Positions 27,978 to 36,839 of a stretch of 64,000 bases of DNA are shown here, in pieces. The stretch lies in the NCBI RefSeq assembly GCF_020164455.1, contig NZ_JAIQWW010000019.1, positions 1-64,000 of the forward strand, read 5' to 3'. Position 1 is the stretch's first letter; each line of letters begins with the position of its first letter. The stretch is from Phyllobacterium chamaecytisi. Its GTDB lineage: Bacteria; Pseudomonadota; Alphaproteobacteria; Rhizobiales; Rhizobiaceae. The notes beneath the pieces are model-generated. The model saw only the letters and a program-made list of their open reading frames with translations, did no database searches and had not been told where the DNA came from. The position numbers and the translations under genes were made by a program.

Positions 27978-28967
27978 GTGTGTGTGATCGTCGCTGCGAA
28001 AAATGCAGCCGACACAATCGCGGCCGCCATATCCTCCGCCTTGGCGGATACATATGTGACAGAAGTGATCGTCGTCGACGATGGCTCGACCGATGGTACT
28101 TCGGACGCCGCTAGGGAGGCCGATGACGCGAGCGGGCGGCTGCGAATCATTCGTTTCGACGTAAACAGGGGGCCATCTTACGCACGCAATCACGCCATCT
28201 CCTGTTCGTCGGCGGCCCTGATCAGTATTCTCGACGCCGACGATTTCTTTATCCCGGGGCGCTTTTCCCATTTGTTGTCAACCCGGGACTGGGATATGGC
28301 CGCCGACAACATCGTCTTCGTCGATCAACGTTGGGTTAGCCACTTCAACACAGTCGCCATTGACAAGTTTTCTCCGGAAACCTGGTTTCTCGACCTGCCG
28401 ACATTCGTCGACCGCAATATATCGAGGCGCAACAAGCAGCGCGGCGAGCTCGGCTTCCTGAAGCCTGTCATCCGGCGCGAGTTTCTGGATCGCCACAGCC
28501 TGCGCTACAATGAAAAGCTGCGGCTCGGCGAGGATTACGATCTCTATACGAGAGCGCTGGCCTTGGGTGCCCGGTTTCAGATCATCAACAATTGTGGATA
28601 TGGAGCCGTCGTCCGTGCGGATTCGCTGAGTGGGCGGCACAGGACGGACGATCTGAAACAACTTGCCGATGCCGACAAGACGCTTCTGAATAGCGGTATG
28701 CTGTCGGGAGGGGGGCTGGAAGCAGTCCGCGAGCATGAGCGCCATATCCGCTCCAAATTCCATCACCGGCAGTTTCTGGACATCAAGTCGCAGAACGGGC
28801 TCGCTGCAGCAGCTGTCTATGGCTTGCGCAATCCATCTGCGGTTTTGCCAATCGCAAGAGGCATCCTGACCGACAAGTTCGATGGAGCCATCAGGAACAG
28901 ATCGACTGCCCCCCAAGTCAAACCGGAGCTGCGCTATCTGTTTCCGGCAACTGTCAAACCGCAGTGA
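27978..28967 (+). CDS. GT2 family glycosyltransferase, ExoU/ExoO-like
   Basis: A 329-residue transferase when started at GTG 27978. It has the GT-A core: IVAAKNAADTI, EVIVVDDGSTDGT, then the DADD metal motif near residue 77 and a later LGEDYDLYTRA acidic motif. Sequence style is close to ExoU/ExoO of succinoglycan synthesis. The N-terminus is odd: the frame opens at 27927, and the expected start (before TDNPDNSV) would be an ATT at 27954 preceded by AGGGCAGGGGCA, whereas GTG 27978 has only CCGGA upstream. It precedes the pyruvyl transferase on the same strand and probably adds a side-chain sugar. Confidence 0.83.
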   Translation: MCVIVAAKNAADTIAAAISSALADTYVTEVIVVDDGSTDGTSDAAREADDASGRLRIIRFDVNRGPSYARNHAISCSSAALISILDADDFFIPGRFSHLLSTRDWDMAADNIVFVDQRWVSHFNTVAIDKFSPETWFLDLPTFVDRNISRRNKQRGELGFLKPVIRREFLDRHSLRYNEKLRLGEDYDLYTRALALGARFQIINNCGYGAVVRADSLSGRHRTDDLKQLADADKTLLNSGMLSGGGLEAVREHERHIRSKFHHRQFLDIKSQNGLAAAAVYGLRNPSAVLPIARGILTDKFDGAIRNRSTAPQVKPELRYLFPATVKPQ

Positions 28968-28998
28968 GCCTGACGCGGATATCAGTTCGAATTTATTG

Positions 28999-29010
28999 TG
29001 CGTTGCACAA
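28999..29010 (+). promoter_or_regulatory. TGC-rich motif TGCGTTGCACAA
   Basis: Full match to TGCRNYGCASMA, 159 bases upstream of the pyruvyl transferase start, in the gap after the ExoU-like gene. Confidence 0.45.
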
Positions 29011-29169
29011 AAAGACACAATGGACTAGTCTGTTTCAAGAATAGATCAGGGGTCAATATGAGCGGATTTGCTCAGTTGGTTTCGACAACCGGGCGCGCAA
29101 AGGATGCGGTTATGATTGACTCGCAGCCAATAAACCCCATGCCGCCAATCAGATACCAGGGTTAGTTTT

Positions 29170-30504
29170 ATGAAAATCATTGTCGAGAACACGGTCTGCC
29201 TGAATACGGGCGACGCCGCCATTCTTCTAGCGATCAGGCACATCCTGAGAAAAGTCTGGGGCGAGGATCTGCGTTTTCAGGTCTTCGACAGCCAGCCGGA
29301 AGTGGCGGCACGACTTTACCCTCGACAAGAATATCCGGATCTCGAATTTCACAAACTCCTGTCGGAGTCCGTCTTCAAGTACAGCTACGATCAAAACGTC
29401 CTGAAGAACGCCGTCAAGCCGCTCTACAACCGAATTGTCCTCGAGGCCCTGCGCCGCTTCGGCAGGGGCGGGTCCATCGACAAGATGCTGTTTAGCGACA
29501 GCGACCGCCGCTCGCTTGAGATCTACCAGGACGCTGACCTCGTCATCACGACGGGAGGAACCTATCTCGTCGAGAACTACAACCTCGAACGGCGTCTCAA
29601 TCAATTCCGCATCGATGCGATAGTCGGTAAGGATCCCGTGTTCTTCACGCAGTCACTGGGGCCCTTCAACAAGGACTACAATCGCCAGGAACTGAAACCC
29701 GTTTTTGACCGGAGCCCGCTCATTCTTCTTCGCGATTCCCGGTCGAAGGACCATATTGTCGATCTCGTCGAAGACCCCGACAAATGTCACGTGGTGGCGG
29801 ATGCGGTGTTCGCGCTCGCCGACACGGACCGGATTGCAGGGATTCTGGCTGCGGACCAGACACCGAAAACGGGTCGCGTCGCCATTTCCGTCCGGCACTG
29901 GAACTACGTCAAGGGTGGTGGGGACGGCATGCGCCGCTACCTTGATTCCATCCGCAATATCGTCACCACCCTTGTGCGGGACCAGGGCAAAGAGGTGACC
30001 TTCCTGTCGACGTGCCAAGGCGTGCCGGAATATGCCCACGACGATTCCAAGGCAGCCAAGGCGATCGTTGCCGAGCTCGATCCCGAAATTGCCAGCCATG
30101 TCAGCGTAGACGCGTCATTTCATACGCCAGAGCAACTGATGGCGCTGGTAAAAGGGTTCGATTTCGTCGTCGCCACGCGCATGCACATGATGATCATGTC
30201 GCTGTGCGTCGGCACCCCGGTGTTGCCGATCGCCTACGAGTTCAAGACCAAGGAAGTCGCCAAGCGTATCGGTGTGTCCGACGTCCTGCTCGACATCGAC
30301 ACAGTGACGGTGGAAGAAGCCGGTGAAAAGCTCGATACCTTCATCCAGAATCTGGAACATTATCGCAAGACGAGCCTCAAGGCTGTTCTTGACGAGCACG
30401 CATCGGCAATGTCGGCAACCGAGTTGCTGAGGCCGCTTCTTGTCGCTCCGTCAGCGAATATTGCTCGCAACCTTGGACCAGATAGCCGACAGAGCGCTGC
30501 GTGA
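29170..30504 (+). CDS. polysaccharide pyruvyl transferase family protein (WcaK-like)
   Basis: A 444-residue cytoplasmic enzyme expected to move a ketal-linked pyruvate from phosphoenolpyruvate to a sugar of the repeat unit. It begins MKIIVENTVCLNTGDAAILL, with the NTGDAA motif of the family. TGGTYLVENYN near 120 and FFTQSLGPFN near 155 fit the PEP-binding fold. VVATRMHMMIMSLCVGTPVLP near 335 is the conserved RxH block. It is closer to WcaK than to the ExoV type. Its last 54 bases overlap the end of the flippase gene on the other strand. A TGC motif lies upstream. Confidence 0.9.
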   Translation: MKIIVENTVCLNTGDAAILLAIRHILRKVWGEDLRFQVFDSQPEVAARLYPRQEYPDLEFHKLLSESVFKYSYDQNVLKNAVKPLYNRIVLEALRRFGRGGSIDKMLFSDSDRRSLEIYQDADLVITTGGTYLVENYNLERRLNQFRIDAIVGKDPVFFTQSLGPFNKDYNRQELKPVFDRSPLILLRDSRSKDHIVDLVEDPDKCHVVADAVFALADTDRIAGILAADQTPKTGRVAISVRHWNYVKGGGDGMRRYLDSIRNIVTTLVRDQGKEVTFLSTCQGVPEYAHDDSKAAKAIVAELDPEIASHVSVDASFHTPEQLMALVKGFDFVVATRMHMMIMSLCVGTPVLPIAYEFKTKEVAKRIGVSDVLLDIDTVTVEEAGEKLDTFIQNLEHYRKTSLKAVLDEHASAMSATELLRPLLVAPSANIARNLGPDSRQSAA

Positions 30505-31911
30505 CTGGGGCAGCAAAAGCATCAGTGCGAACGCGAACCCATAGTTCAGCAGCACAGCCAGAATGACCGCGAGAAAATCCGAGCGGGCGATCAGCGACAA
30601 GGGTAGCAGCCAGTAGGCGAGCCAGGCCAGCAGGGCCGAAACGATGAAGAGGCCTTGCACCAGAAGCACATCCATTGCTGTCACCGGGCCGACGCGCTGC
30701 ACAAGCACTGCGAGAACGGGAACACGCAGGATATATCCGCTGATGGCATAGGCGGCGGCGACGCCGACGGCACCCCAATGCAAGCCCACGATAAAAGCAA
30801 CCACAGTCGTGATCGAAGAGTAGATGCCCCAGCGGAACATGGTCTTCGTCCTGTCCTGGCAGATGAAGATCCAGCCCGTGGTGCTCGAAATGGGCTGAAT
30901 GAGGCCGGCAATTCCAAGCCATGCGAAAATCGGTGCGACGGGCAGCCATCTGTCGCCGAAAAGAATACCGACGACCTGTTCCGCGGTAAGGGTCAGCGCA
31001 GCGATAGCGGGTACCGTGACCGCCGCGAGTACCCAGTTGGTCTGCATATAGATATCGCGAAAGCGTTTTTTGTCGTCCTGTATTCGGCTGAGCAGCGGGA
31101 TCATCAGGCGTGTCAGCGGCTGATTGATGTTCTGCAAAGGGAACAGCAGAAGCTTGTAAGCCCGGTCGTAATAACCGAGCTCAATTGCGCCTGAAAATTT
31201 GCCGATCAGAATATTATCGAGGTTGCGGGAGAAGAAGTTGACGAGGTTGAAGCCTGTAAGGTTGGCGCCGAAGGACATGATGTCCCGATCGATCTTCAAA
31301 ACCGGCTTGTCCGGCCTGAATCGCGCCACACGCCAGGCTGCAAGCAATCCAACCGCCGCCGATGCCGCCGGGCCAAGCACCAGCGACCAATAGCCCATGC
31401 CGGCATAGGCGGCCACGGCCGCTGTTGCAAAGCCGGCAATGGCCGTGACGACATCGTTGATCGCGAGCTGACCGAACTGGAGATGGCGATTCATCAGGCT
31501 GAGCGGCATGGCCGCCAGACTTCCGAGGAAGAGCGGCAGCCCTGCGCCGATCGTGATCCCGACCATGCGCGCATCGCCGTAATAGGAAGCGACGACGGGA
31601 GAGAGCGCAACGACGACGGCGGTGCTGGCGAGGCCGGCAAATGCACTCATCCAGAAAACCTGGTTGAGCTGTCGCTGACTGATCTCCTTGCGCTGAACGA
31701 CCGCTTGCTGGAGTCCGAGATTCTGAAAAAGCGCAACGAAGGCCACGATCGGACTGACGGAGGCGACAAGCCCGAAATCTTCCGGAATGAGCAGGCGTGC
31801 CAGCACGATGACGGAGAGGAACTGGACAACGATCTTGATGCCCTGCGCGATGACCGTCAAAAGTCCGCCGCGGAGGGCAACGCGTCCGAACTGAAGCGGT
31901 TCGGCACTCAC
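30451..31911 (-). CDS. lipopolysaccharide/oligosaccharide flippase (PST family, ExoT/Wzx-like)
   Basis: A 486-residue integral membrane protein with about twelve to fourteen hydrophobic segments. The N-terminus (FGRVALRGGLLTVIAQGIKI) and the FGLVASVSPIVAFVALFQNLG segment are typical of the polysaccharide transport branch that flips lipid-linked repeat units across the inner membrane. It starts with GTG at 31911, overlapping the stop of the upstream GT4 gene as GTGA, so it is coupled to it. Its 3' end overlaps the convergent pyruvyl transferase gene by 54 bases. It probably serves the role of ExoT for this polymer. Confidence 0.9.
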   Translation of the reverse strand: MSAEPLQFGRVALRGGLLTVIAQGIKIVVQFLSVIVLARLLIPEDFGLVASVSPIVAFVALFQNLGLQQAVVQRKEISQRQLNQVFWMSAFAGLASTAVVVALSPVVASYYGDARMVGITIGAGLPLFLGSLAAMPLSLMNRHLQFGQLAINDVVTAIAGFATAAVAAYAGMGYWSLVLGPAASAAVGLLAAWRVARFRPDKPVLKIDRDIMSFGANLTGFNLVNFFSRNLDNILIGKFSGAIELGYYDRAYKLLLFPLQNINQPLTRLMIPLLSRIQDDKKRFRDIYMQTNWVLAAVTVPAIAALTLTAEQVVGILFGDRWLPVAPIFAWLGIAGLIQPISSTTGWIFICQDRTKTMFRWGIYSSITTVVAFIVGLHWGAVGVAAAYAISGYILRVPVLAVLVQRVGPVTAMDVLLVQGLFIVSALLAWLAYWLLPLSLIARSDFLAVILAVLLNYGFAFALMLLLPQSRSALSAIWSKVASNIR

Positions 31912-33086
31912 GCGCTTAACTTCGCTTCGGCCAGATGCGTGATCATATGGGCAAACTGATCATTCAAAACATCGGCGTTGAAATCGGCCTCAATCTTGCT
32001 CCTTGCGGCCAAAGCAATGCGCTCGCACTCGGCCGGGTGTTCGGCGATCCACAGGAGTTTTCCCGCGAGGGCTTCGATATCCTTCTCGGGAACCAGAAAT
32101 CCTGTCTTCTCGTCTTCTATGAGTTCGGGAATCCCCGAATGATATGTGCTGAGCACCGTAAGCCCGGCAGACATCGCCTCCATGAGGGAAACCGGAATGC
32201 CTTCCACATCTCCATCCTGTGCCGTCACGCTCGGCAGCAGGAACACGTGTGCTTCGCGCAAGCGCTGCTTGACCTCGCTGTGAGGACGCGGTCCGAGAAA
32301 TGTCACCCGGTGCGCAATATTCAAATCTTTGGCGAGGTGCTTCAGCTCGTCGAACAATTCGCCGCCGCCTATGATCGTATAGGTCCAATCGAGGTCTGGA
32401 TCTGAAATCGAAAGCTTCCCCAGCGCGCGCAAGGCAAACTCGATGCCCTTCTTTTCGGTCAAGCGGCAGACAGAAATGACGTTCAAGGTGCCTTGATCCC
32501 AAGAGCGCCACGCATATTCTATCTCGTTGATCCGTACACCCATGTGATGCACGACGACGTTTGCTGCCGGCGCGCCGGCGTCCACTAGCGCATTGCGGAA
32601 ATAGTCGTTGACCGTCAGTTGCCGAGTACCCTGGTCGAACAGGACATTATATTGCCAGAGCGCGTTATCGCGAACAGGACGACCGACATCGCGGCCATGG
32701 AATATCGTGACCAGGGGAGCGCCAAGTTTCTTCCGTTTCAACACGCGGGCAACACGCAAGCCGTTGTTGCCGAAATGGGCGATTATGACATCGAAATTTT
32801 GGAGCTTTCGCGAAAAGACAATGTCGAATGCCGTCGAAACCTTGTCCCAGAGGGTTGTCGGCAGTTTTCGGAGGATAGGGCGCAACGGCGCCAGAGCACC
32901 CCACCAGCAATCCGTGTTTTCAGACAGCGCTTGCCAATGCTTTGTTCGAGCACTGCCCTGCTTCAGGAGGTTCTCGTTACAGACAACGCCCACCTCGATA
33001 CCGCGCTCAAGAAATCCGTTTATCTGATCCACAATGAAGGTCTCGGACAATGACGGGAACTTGTCGACAACAAAACCAACTCTCAT
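31908..33086 (-). CDS. GT4 family glycosyltransferase
   Basis: A 392-residue GT-B transferase. The N-terminal domain starts MRVGFVVDKFPSLSETFIVD, the pattern seen in colanic-acid-type WcaL transferases. The C-terminal domain has NVISVCRLTEKKGIEFALRA near 215 and the E-x7-E region VEGIPVSLMEAMSAGLTVLS near 310. The ATG at 33086 has no strong ribosome site; a long open extension upstream covers the neighbouring gene in another frame and is not used. It is coupled to the flippase. This type is not part of the S. meliloti succinoglycan set, so it probably adds a different side-chain sugar. Confidence 0.9.
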   Translation of the reverse strand: MRVGFVVDKFPSLSETFIVDQINGFLERGIEVGVVCNENLLKQGSARTKHWQALSENTDCWWGALAPLRPILRKLPTTLWDKVSTAFDIVFSRKLQNFDVIIAHFGNNGLRVARVLKRKKLGAPLVTIFHGRDVGRPVRDNALWQYNVLFDQGTRQLTVNDYFRNALVDAGAPAANVVVHHMGVRINEIEYAWRSWDQGTLNVISVCRLTEKKGIEFALRALGKLSISDPDLDWTYTIIGGGELFDELKHLAKDLNIAHRVTFLGPRPHSEVKQRLREAHVFLLPSVTAQDGDVEGIPVSLMEAMSAGLTVLSTYHSGIPELIEDEKTGFLVPEKDIEALAGKLLWIAEHPAECERIALAARSKIEADFNADVLNDQFAHMITHLAEAKLSA

Positions 33087-33135
33087 TACCGAGCATTCTT
33101 TCAATAAATTTGAATATGGATATAAGCGGCGCTTA

Positions 33136-34215
33136 TCACGCCACTTGTTTGATATTCCGGCTGGCGGCTTGGTCAAGAACGCCGAGAAAGGTCGAAAACT
33201 GGGTCTTCGGATCCATCTGCGGCCGCTCCGAGAATCTCCTTGCAGCGGCGGAAAGCCGGTCGTATTCCCTCTTGTCAGTCCAGAGCGTGCGGATTGCGCC
33301 GACCCAATCTTCCAGTGGCGCGTTGTAATCCAGGACAAGGCCGCCTTCGCCAATCGCTTCCGGCAGTCCGCCACGGCGTGACCCAACGACAGGAATGCCG
33401 CTGCAATGCGCTTCTGATGCGACGCGGCCCCATGCCTCTTCCCATTTGCTGGGGGCGAGCAGGATCTTGGTGCGCCCATAGACCGTTTTCATGTCGCTGG
33501 TGCGATTTTCGAGCTTGACGTTCTTCAAGGGTGCGATCGTCTTTTCGATGCTGGCGCGGTGATCTTCGGCAAGCTTCCAGCTTTCGACAAAGAGAAACGG
33601 GATGTCGGGACACTGCCCGGCAATCTGGACGGCCAGTTCAAAACCCTTTTCATTGTAGGGATTGATGAACGTTACATATTCGCCGGTCGTCGGCGTTCCG
33701 TACAGGACAGGGTCGATCGTCGGAGGGATGATGGTCGAATCGATCCCGAACTTTTCCTTGTAGGTCCTCGCGGTGAATTCGGAATTCGCGATGTAGAGTG
33801 CTGAATCCAGTTCCCGCAGATCGCCGGCAAGTTCGTGGAATTCCACGTTTCTGAGGTAAATAACCAAGGGTATCCCTTCAGCTTGCAGGGCTTTCCCTAT
33901 CGGAACCGATTTGTGGCATTGCACGACAGCCACGTCGGGCTTGAGCCTTTTGACCGCGAAGCCCGCGGCTTCCCAGGGAAACCAGGCCCTGACCACGGGA
34001 TAACCCGGAAAACTGTCGACTGCCGCACGCTGGCCCATGATCTTCATCTTGGCGCGTGCCTTCAGTCCGAACATCCCCTGGCCAAACAAGGCAGCCAGAA
34101 CCGAGGCCTCGTGCCCCTGATTGCGCAATTGTTCGACCAGATGATGCGTACTCGATTGAACGCCACCGCTGAACTGGGGATAGTAGCCGTTGCCGCCCGC
34201 AAAAAGTACTTTCAT
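33136..34215 (-). CDS. GT4 family glycosyltransferase
   Basis: A 359-residue GT-B transferase with MKVLFAGGNGYYPQFSGGVQ at the N-terminus (GG loop for the donor or acceptor). A C-terminal retaining site is visible around WEEAWGRVASEAHCSGIPVV near 270-290, where E..G.V..E replaces the usual E-x7-E spacing style. AAGGAG lies 8 bases before the ATG. It is 36 bases downstream of ugd and 49 bases upstream of the next GT4 gene. Proximity to ugd makes a glucuronosyltransferase role plausible for one of the two; this is inference. Confidence 0.88.
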   Translation of the reverse strand: MKVLFAGGNGYYPQFSGGVQSSTHHLVEQLRNQGHEASVLAALFGQGMFGLKARAKMKIMGQRAAVDSFPGYPVVRAWFPWEAAGFAVKRLKPDVAVVQCHKSVPIGKALQAEGIPLVIYLRNVEFHELAGDLRELDSALYIANSEFTARTYKEKFGIDSTIIPPTIDPVLYGTPTTGEYVTFINPYNEKGFELAVQIAGQCPDIPFLFVESWKLAEDHRASIEKTIAPLKNVKLENRTSDMKTVYGRTKILLAPSKWEEAWGRVASEAHCSGIPVVGSRRGGLPEAIGEGGLVLDYNAPLEDWVGAIRTLWTDKREYDRLSAAARRFSERPQMDPKTQFSTFLGVLDQAASRNIKQVA

Positions 34216-34251
34216 CGCGTGGCTCCTTGTATCCTGTTTTCCACCGGCGAC

Positions 34252-35583
34252 CTATGCGGCCTGCCTGCCGATGCTGTAATATTCCAGACCATGACGGGCG
34301 ATGACCTTGGGATCGTAGATATTCCGGCCATCGAAGACGACTGGCGTCGTAAGGGCGTCCTTCATGAGATCGAAGGATGGCGCCCGGAAGCTCTTCCATT
34401 CGGTTACGATCAGCAGGGCGTCGGCACCGCGCAACGCTGCTTCCTTGGTTCCGCAAAGTAGCAGGTCATCGCGCTGGCCGTAAATGCTCTGGCATTCCTG
34501 CATCGCCTCCGGATCAAAGGCTTGCACGCTGGCTCCCGCCTGCCACAGGGCCTCCATCAGCGTGCGCGAAGGCGCTTCACGCATGTCGTCGGTGTTCGGC
34601 TTGAAGGCCAGCCCCCAAAGCGCAAATACCTTGCCCTTGAGATTACCCTTGAAATAGCGGTGGACTTTTTCGAACAGGATGGACTTCTGCGCATTGTTCC
34701 GTTCATCCACCGCCTTCAGCATCTTGGCATCGAAACTGATGCCTTCTGCCGTCTGGATCATGGCGCGGACGTCCTTCGGAAAGCACGACCCGCCATAGCC
34801 TATTCCCGGATAAATGAAGTCGTAGCCAATGCGTGGATCGCTGCCGATGCCCTTGCGGACCTCTTCGATATCGGCACCGAGCCGCTCTGCCAGACCGGAC
34901 ATTTCATTCATGAAGCTGATTTTGGTCGCGAGGATGCAATTGGCTGCATATTTCGTAAATTCGGCACTGCGCACATCCATGACGATCATTTTATCATGAT
35001 TGCGGCTGAAGGGAGCATAGAGCTCCCGCATCACCTTTTCGGTGTTATCGCTGCTGGTACCAATGATGATGCGGTCAGGCTTCATGCAATCCACCACGGC
35101 CGAACCTTCCTTGAGGAATTCCGGATTTGAGACGACATCGAAGTCCAGTTCTTCGCGCCCCCTTGCCTTGAGCACCTCCGCGATTTTCAGCCTTATCTTG
35201 TCACAGGTTCCTACCGGCACCGTCGATTTGCTGACAACGATCTTTGGCGTCTCCATTTCGCGCCCGATCGCCTCTGCCACGGCCAGCACATATTTGAGGT
35301 CGGCGGATCCGTCTTCGGTGGGCGGCGTACCGACCGCACTCATCAGGATCTGGCCATGTTTGACTGCAGCTGCGACGTCCGTCGTGAACGTGATGCGGCC
35401 CGCTGCGTGATTCTCTTTGACGAGACCCTCGAGGCCTGGCTCGTAAATCGGGATCAACCCCTGATTCAACCGTTCTACCTTGTCAGCGTCGATATCGACG
35501 CACAAAACATTGTGCCCCACCTCAGCCAATACGGCGGCCTGTACGAGACCGACATAGCCGATTCCAAAAACTGTTAAATTCAT
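34252..35583 (-). CDS. ugd: UDP-glucose 6-dehydrogenase
   Basis: A 443-residue enzyme that oxidises UDP-glucose to UDP-glucuronate with two NAD+. The N-terminal Rossmann motif is VFGIGYVGLVQAAVLAEVGH, TVPVGT lies near 130, and the catalytic Cys is in YGGSCFPKDVRAM near 260. The ATG at 35583 has AGGAAC upstream; the longer frame is not supported. GDP-mannose dehydrogenase is the main alternative, but the overall pattern is UGD-like. It sits between exoY and the GT4 genes and implies that the polymer contains glucuronic acid or a derivative. Succinoglycan itself lacks uronic acid. Confidence 0.93.
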   Translation of the reverse strand: MNLTVFGIGYVGLVQAAVLAEVGHNVLCVDIDADKVERLNQGLIPIYEPGLEGLVKENHAAGRITFTTDVAAAVKHGQILMSAVGTPPTEDGSADLKYVLAVAEAIGREMETPKIVVSKSTVPVGTCDKIRLKIAEVLKARGREELDFDVVSNPEFLKEGSAVVDCMKPDRIIIGTSSDNTEKVMRELYAPFSRNHDKMIVMDVRSAEFTKYAANCILATKISFMNEMSGLAERLGADIEEVRKGIGSDPRIGYDFIYPGIGYGGSCFPKDVRAMIQTAEGISFDAKMLKAVDERNNAQKSILFEKVHRYFKGNLKGKVFALWGLAFKPNTDDMREAPSRTLMEALWQAGASVQAFDPEAMQECQSIYGQRDDLLLCGTKEAALRGADALLIVTEWKSFRAPSFDLMKDALTTPVVFDGRNIYDPKVIARHGLEYYSIGRQAA

Positions 35584-35700
35584 TGGATTTGTTCCTGTGC
35601 AAAGACATCGGATCGCATCCGGATCCGGTAATACCAATCATTAAAATCGCGGGCCATAAGGAATGCCCGCAACCAGGTTTTGCAATTGTCATTGAGCTGT

Positions 35701-36378
35701 TCAGTAACTGCCTCTGGCCATGCAAACGGCAGGCACAGTCTTGATGATGATATGCAAGTCGAGTTTCAACGACCAGTTCTCGACATAGTGCCGATCGAAC
35801 TCCACGCGGCTGTCGTAAGAAACGTCGTTGCGCCCGCTTACCTGCCAAAGCCCTGTCAGGCCCGGGCGCGATTTGAGGTAGAACACTGCGGCGTTGCCAT
35901 AATTCTCCAGCTCGTCGTGCACAACGGGACGGGGTCCGACAATGCTCATGTGGCCCTGAAGGATATTGATGATCTGCGGCAGTTCATCAAGGCTCAGCTT
36001 TCTCAGGACAGCTCCGACGCGAGTGACACGCGGATCATCCTTGAGCTTGCGAGTGGCTTCCCATTCGGCCCTTGCATCGGGGTTGGCGGCAAAATAGCTG
36101 GCCAGCACGCCATCGCCATCCGGAACCATCGTCCGGAATTTAAGGCAGTGGAAAATGCTGCCACCCCGTCCAATACGGCGATGGCCATAAAACACCGACC
36201 CGCCATCGGACAACCTCACGAGGAGTGCAATAAGCAGGAACAGGGGACTAAGGGCAATGAGGCCTGCCAAAGCCCCAGCAATGTCGAATCCACGCTTCAG
36301 GAATCCGCCCAAAGCAGGGTCGAAATCCGTATCAATTTGTGAATAGCTCAAATCGGTCGATTTGACTGAATCGCTCAT
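35701..36378 (-). CDS. exoY: ExoY-like initiating sugar-phosphate transferase
   Basis: A 225-residue polyprenyl-phosphate galactose/glucose phosphotransferase; ExoY of S. meliloti has nearly the same length. One membrane hairpin lies near 25-48 ([20 protein letters not shown]), then the catalytic region with [44 protein letters not shown] and the C-terminal [16 protein letters not shown]. It starts the repeat unit on the lipid carrier. The ATG at 36378 has GGAG upstream; the upstream extension is not needed. Two TGC motifs lie in the 461-base region before it. Confidence 0.95.
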   Translation of the reverse strand: MSDSVKSTDLSYSQIDTDFDPALGGFLKRGFDIAGALAGLIALSPLFLLIALLVRLSDGGSVFYGHRRIGRGGSIFHCLKFRTMVPDGDGVLASYFAANPDARAEWEATRKLKDDPRVTRVGAVLRKLSLDELPQIINILQGHMSIVGPRPVVHDELENYGNAAVFYLKSRPGLTGLWQVSGRNDVSYDSRVEFDRHYVENWSLKLDLHIIIKTVPAVCMARGSY

Positions 36379-36472
36379 GGCGCAACTCCGGGGTCGGGTG
36401 ATCGAATGGGCTGATGCGACGGTATCAAACGGTACATCCAAGGCTACATCTAAAGTTGCATTAAAAATATGG

Positions 36473-36484
36473 TGCAATGCAACA
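36473..36484 (+). promoter_or_regulatory. TGC-rich motif TGCAATGCAACA
   Basis: One mismatch to TGCRNYGCASMA, 95 bases upstream of the exoY start. Confidence 0.4.
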
Positions 36485-36740
36485 CAAAAAATTAACAGGC
36501 TTGAAACACTAAGTGATGGCTAGAAATTGCCCATAAGTTGCCCAATTTTTGACCTCTTCGACTATATTATACGTCTGTTAACTTGCAGACGTTTTGCCGA
36601 CTATTATTCGCTATTTGCATTGTACTGTGGCGGATTCGGCAGTGGTTGCGCTTTAAGGCACGGTTCAGCGCAAAATAGGCGTCTGATACAGGTCATAACG
36701 CGAATGCGGTAACTTTTTCGGGGCCGCAAACGGGGCGTTT

Positions 36741-36752
36741 TGCTGCAGTGCA
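36741..36752 (-). promoter_or_regulatory. TGC-rich motif TGCACTGCAGCA (reverse strand)
   Basis: Full match to TGCRNYGCASMA on the minus strand and identical to the motif at 2175-2186; it lies 363 bases upstream of exoY. Confidence 0.45.
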
Positions 36753-36839
36753 CCTAATCCCTTCAATGCATAAAGAAGTGGCGGAGGAACGGGTTCCGCC
36801 CGTTCCATATTGTGCCTTTTTTGATCGATCACGATATTG

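Larger units (their letters stand above)
36379..36839. other. promoter region of exoY
   Basis: A 461-base AT-richer region between exoY and the upstream polymerase gene on the same strand. It holds TGC motifs at 36473-36484 and 36741-36752. No gene-like frame is present. The length and composition suggest an independent, regulated exoY promoter. Confidence 0.5.
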
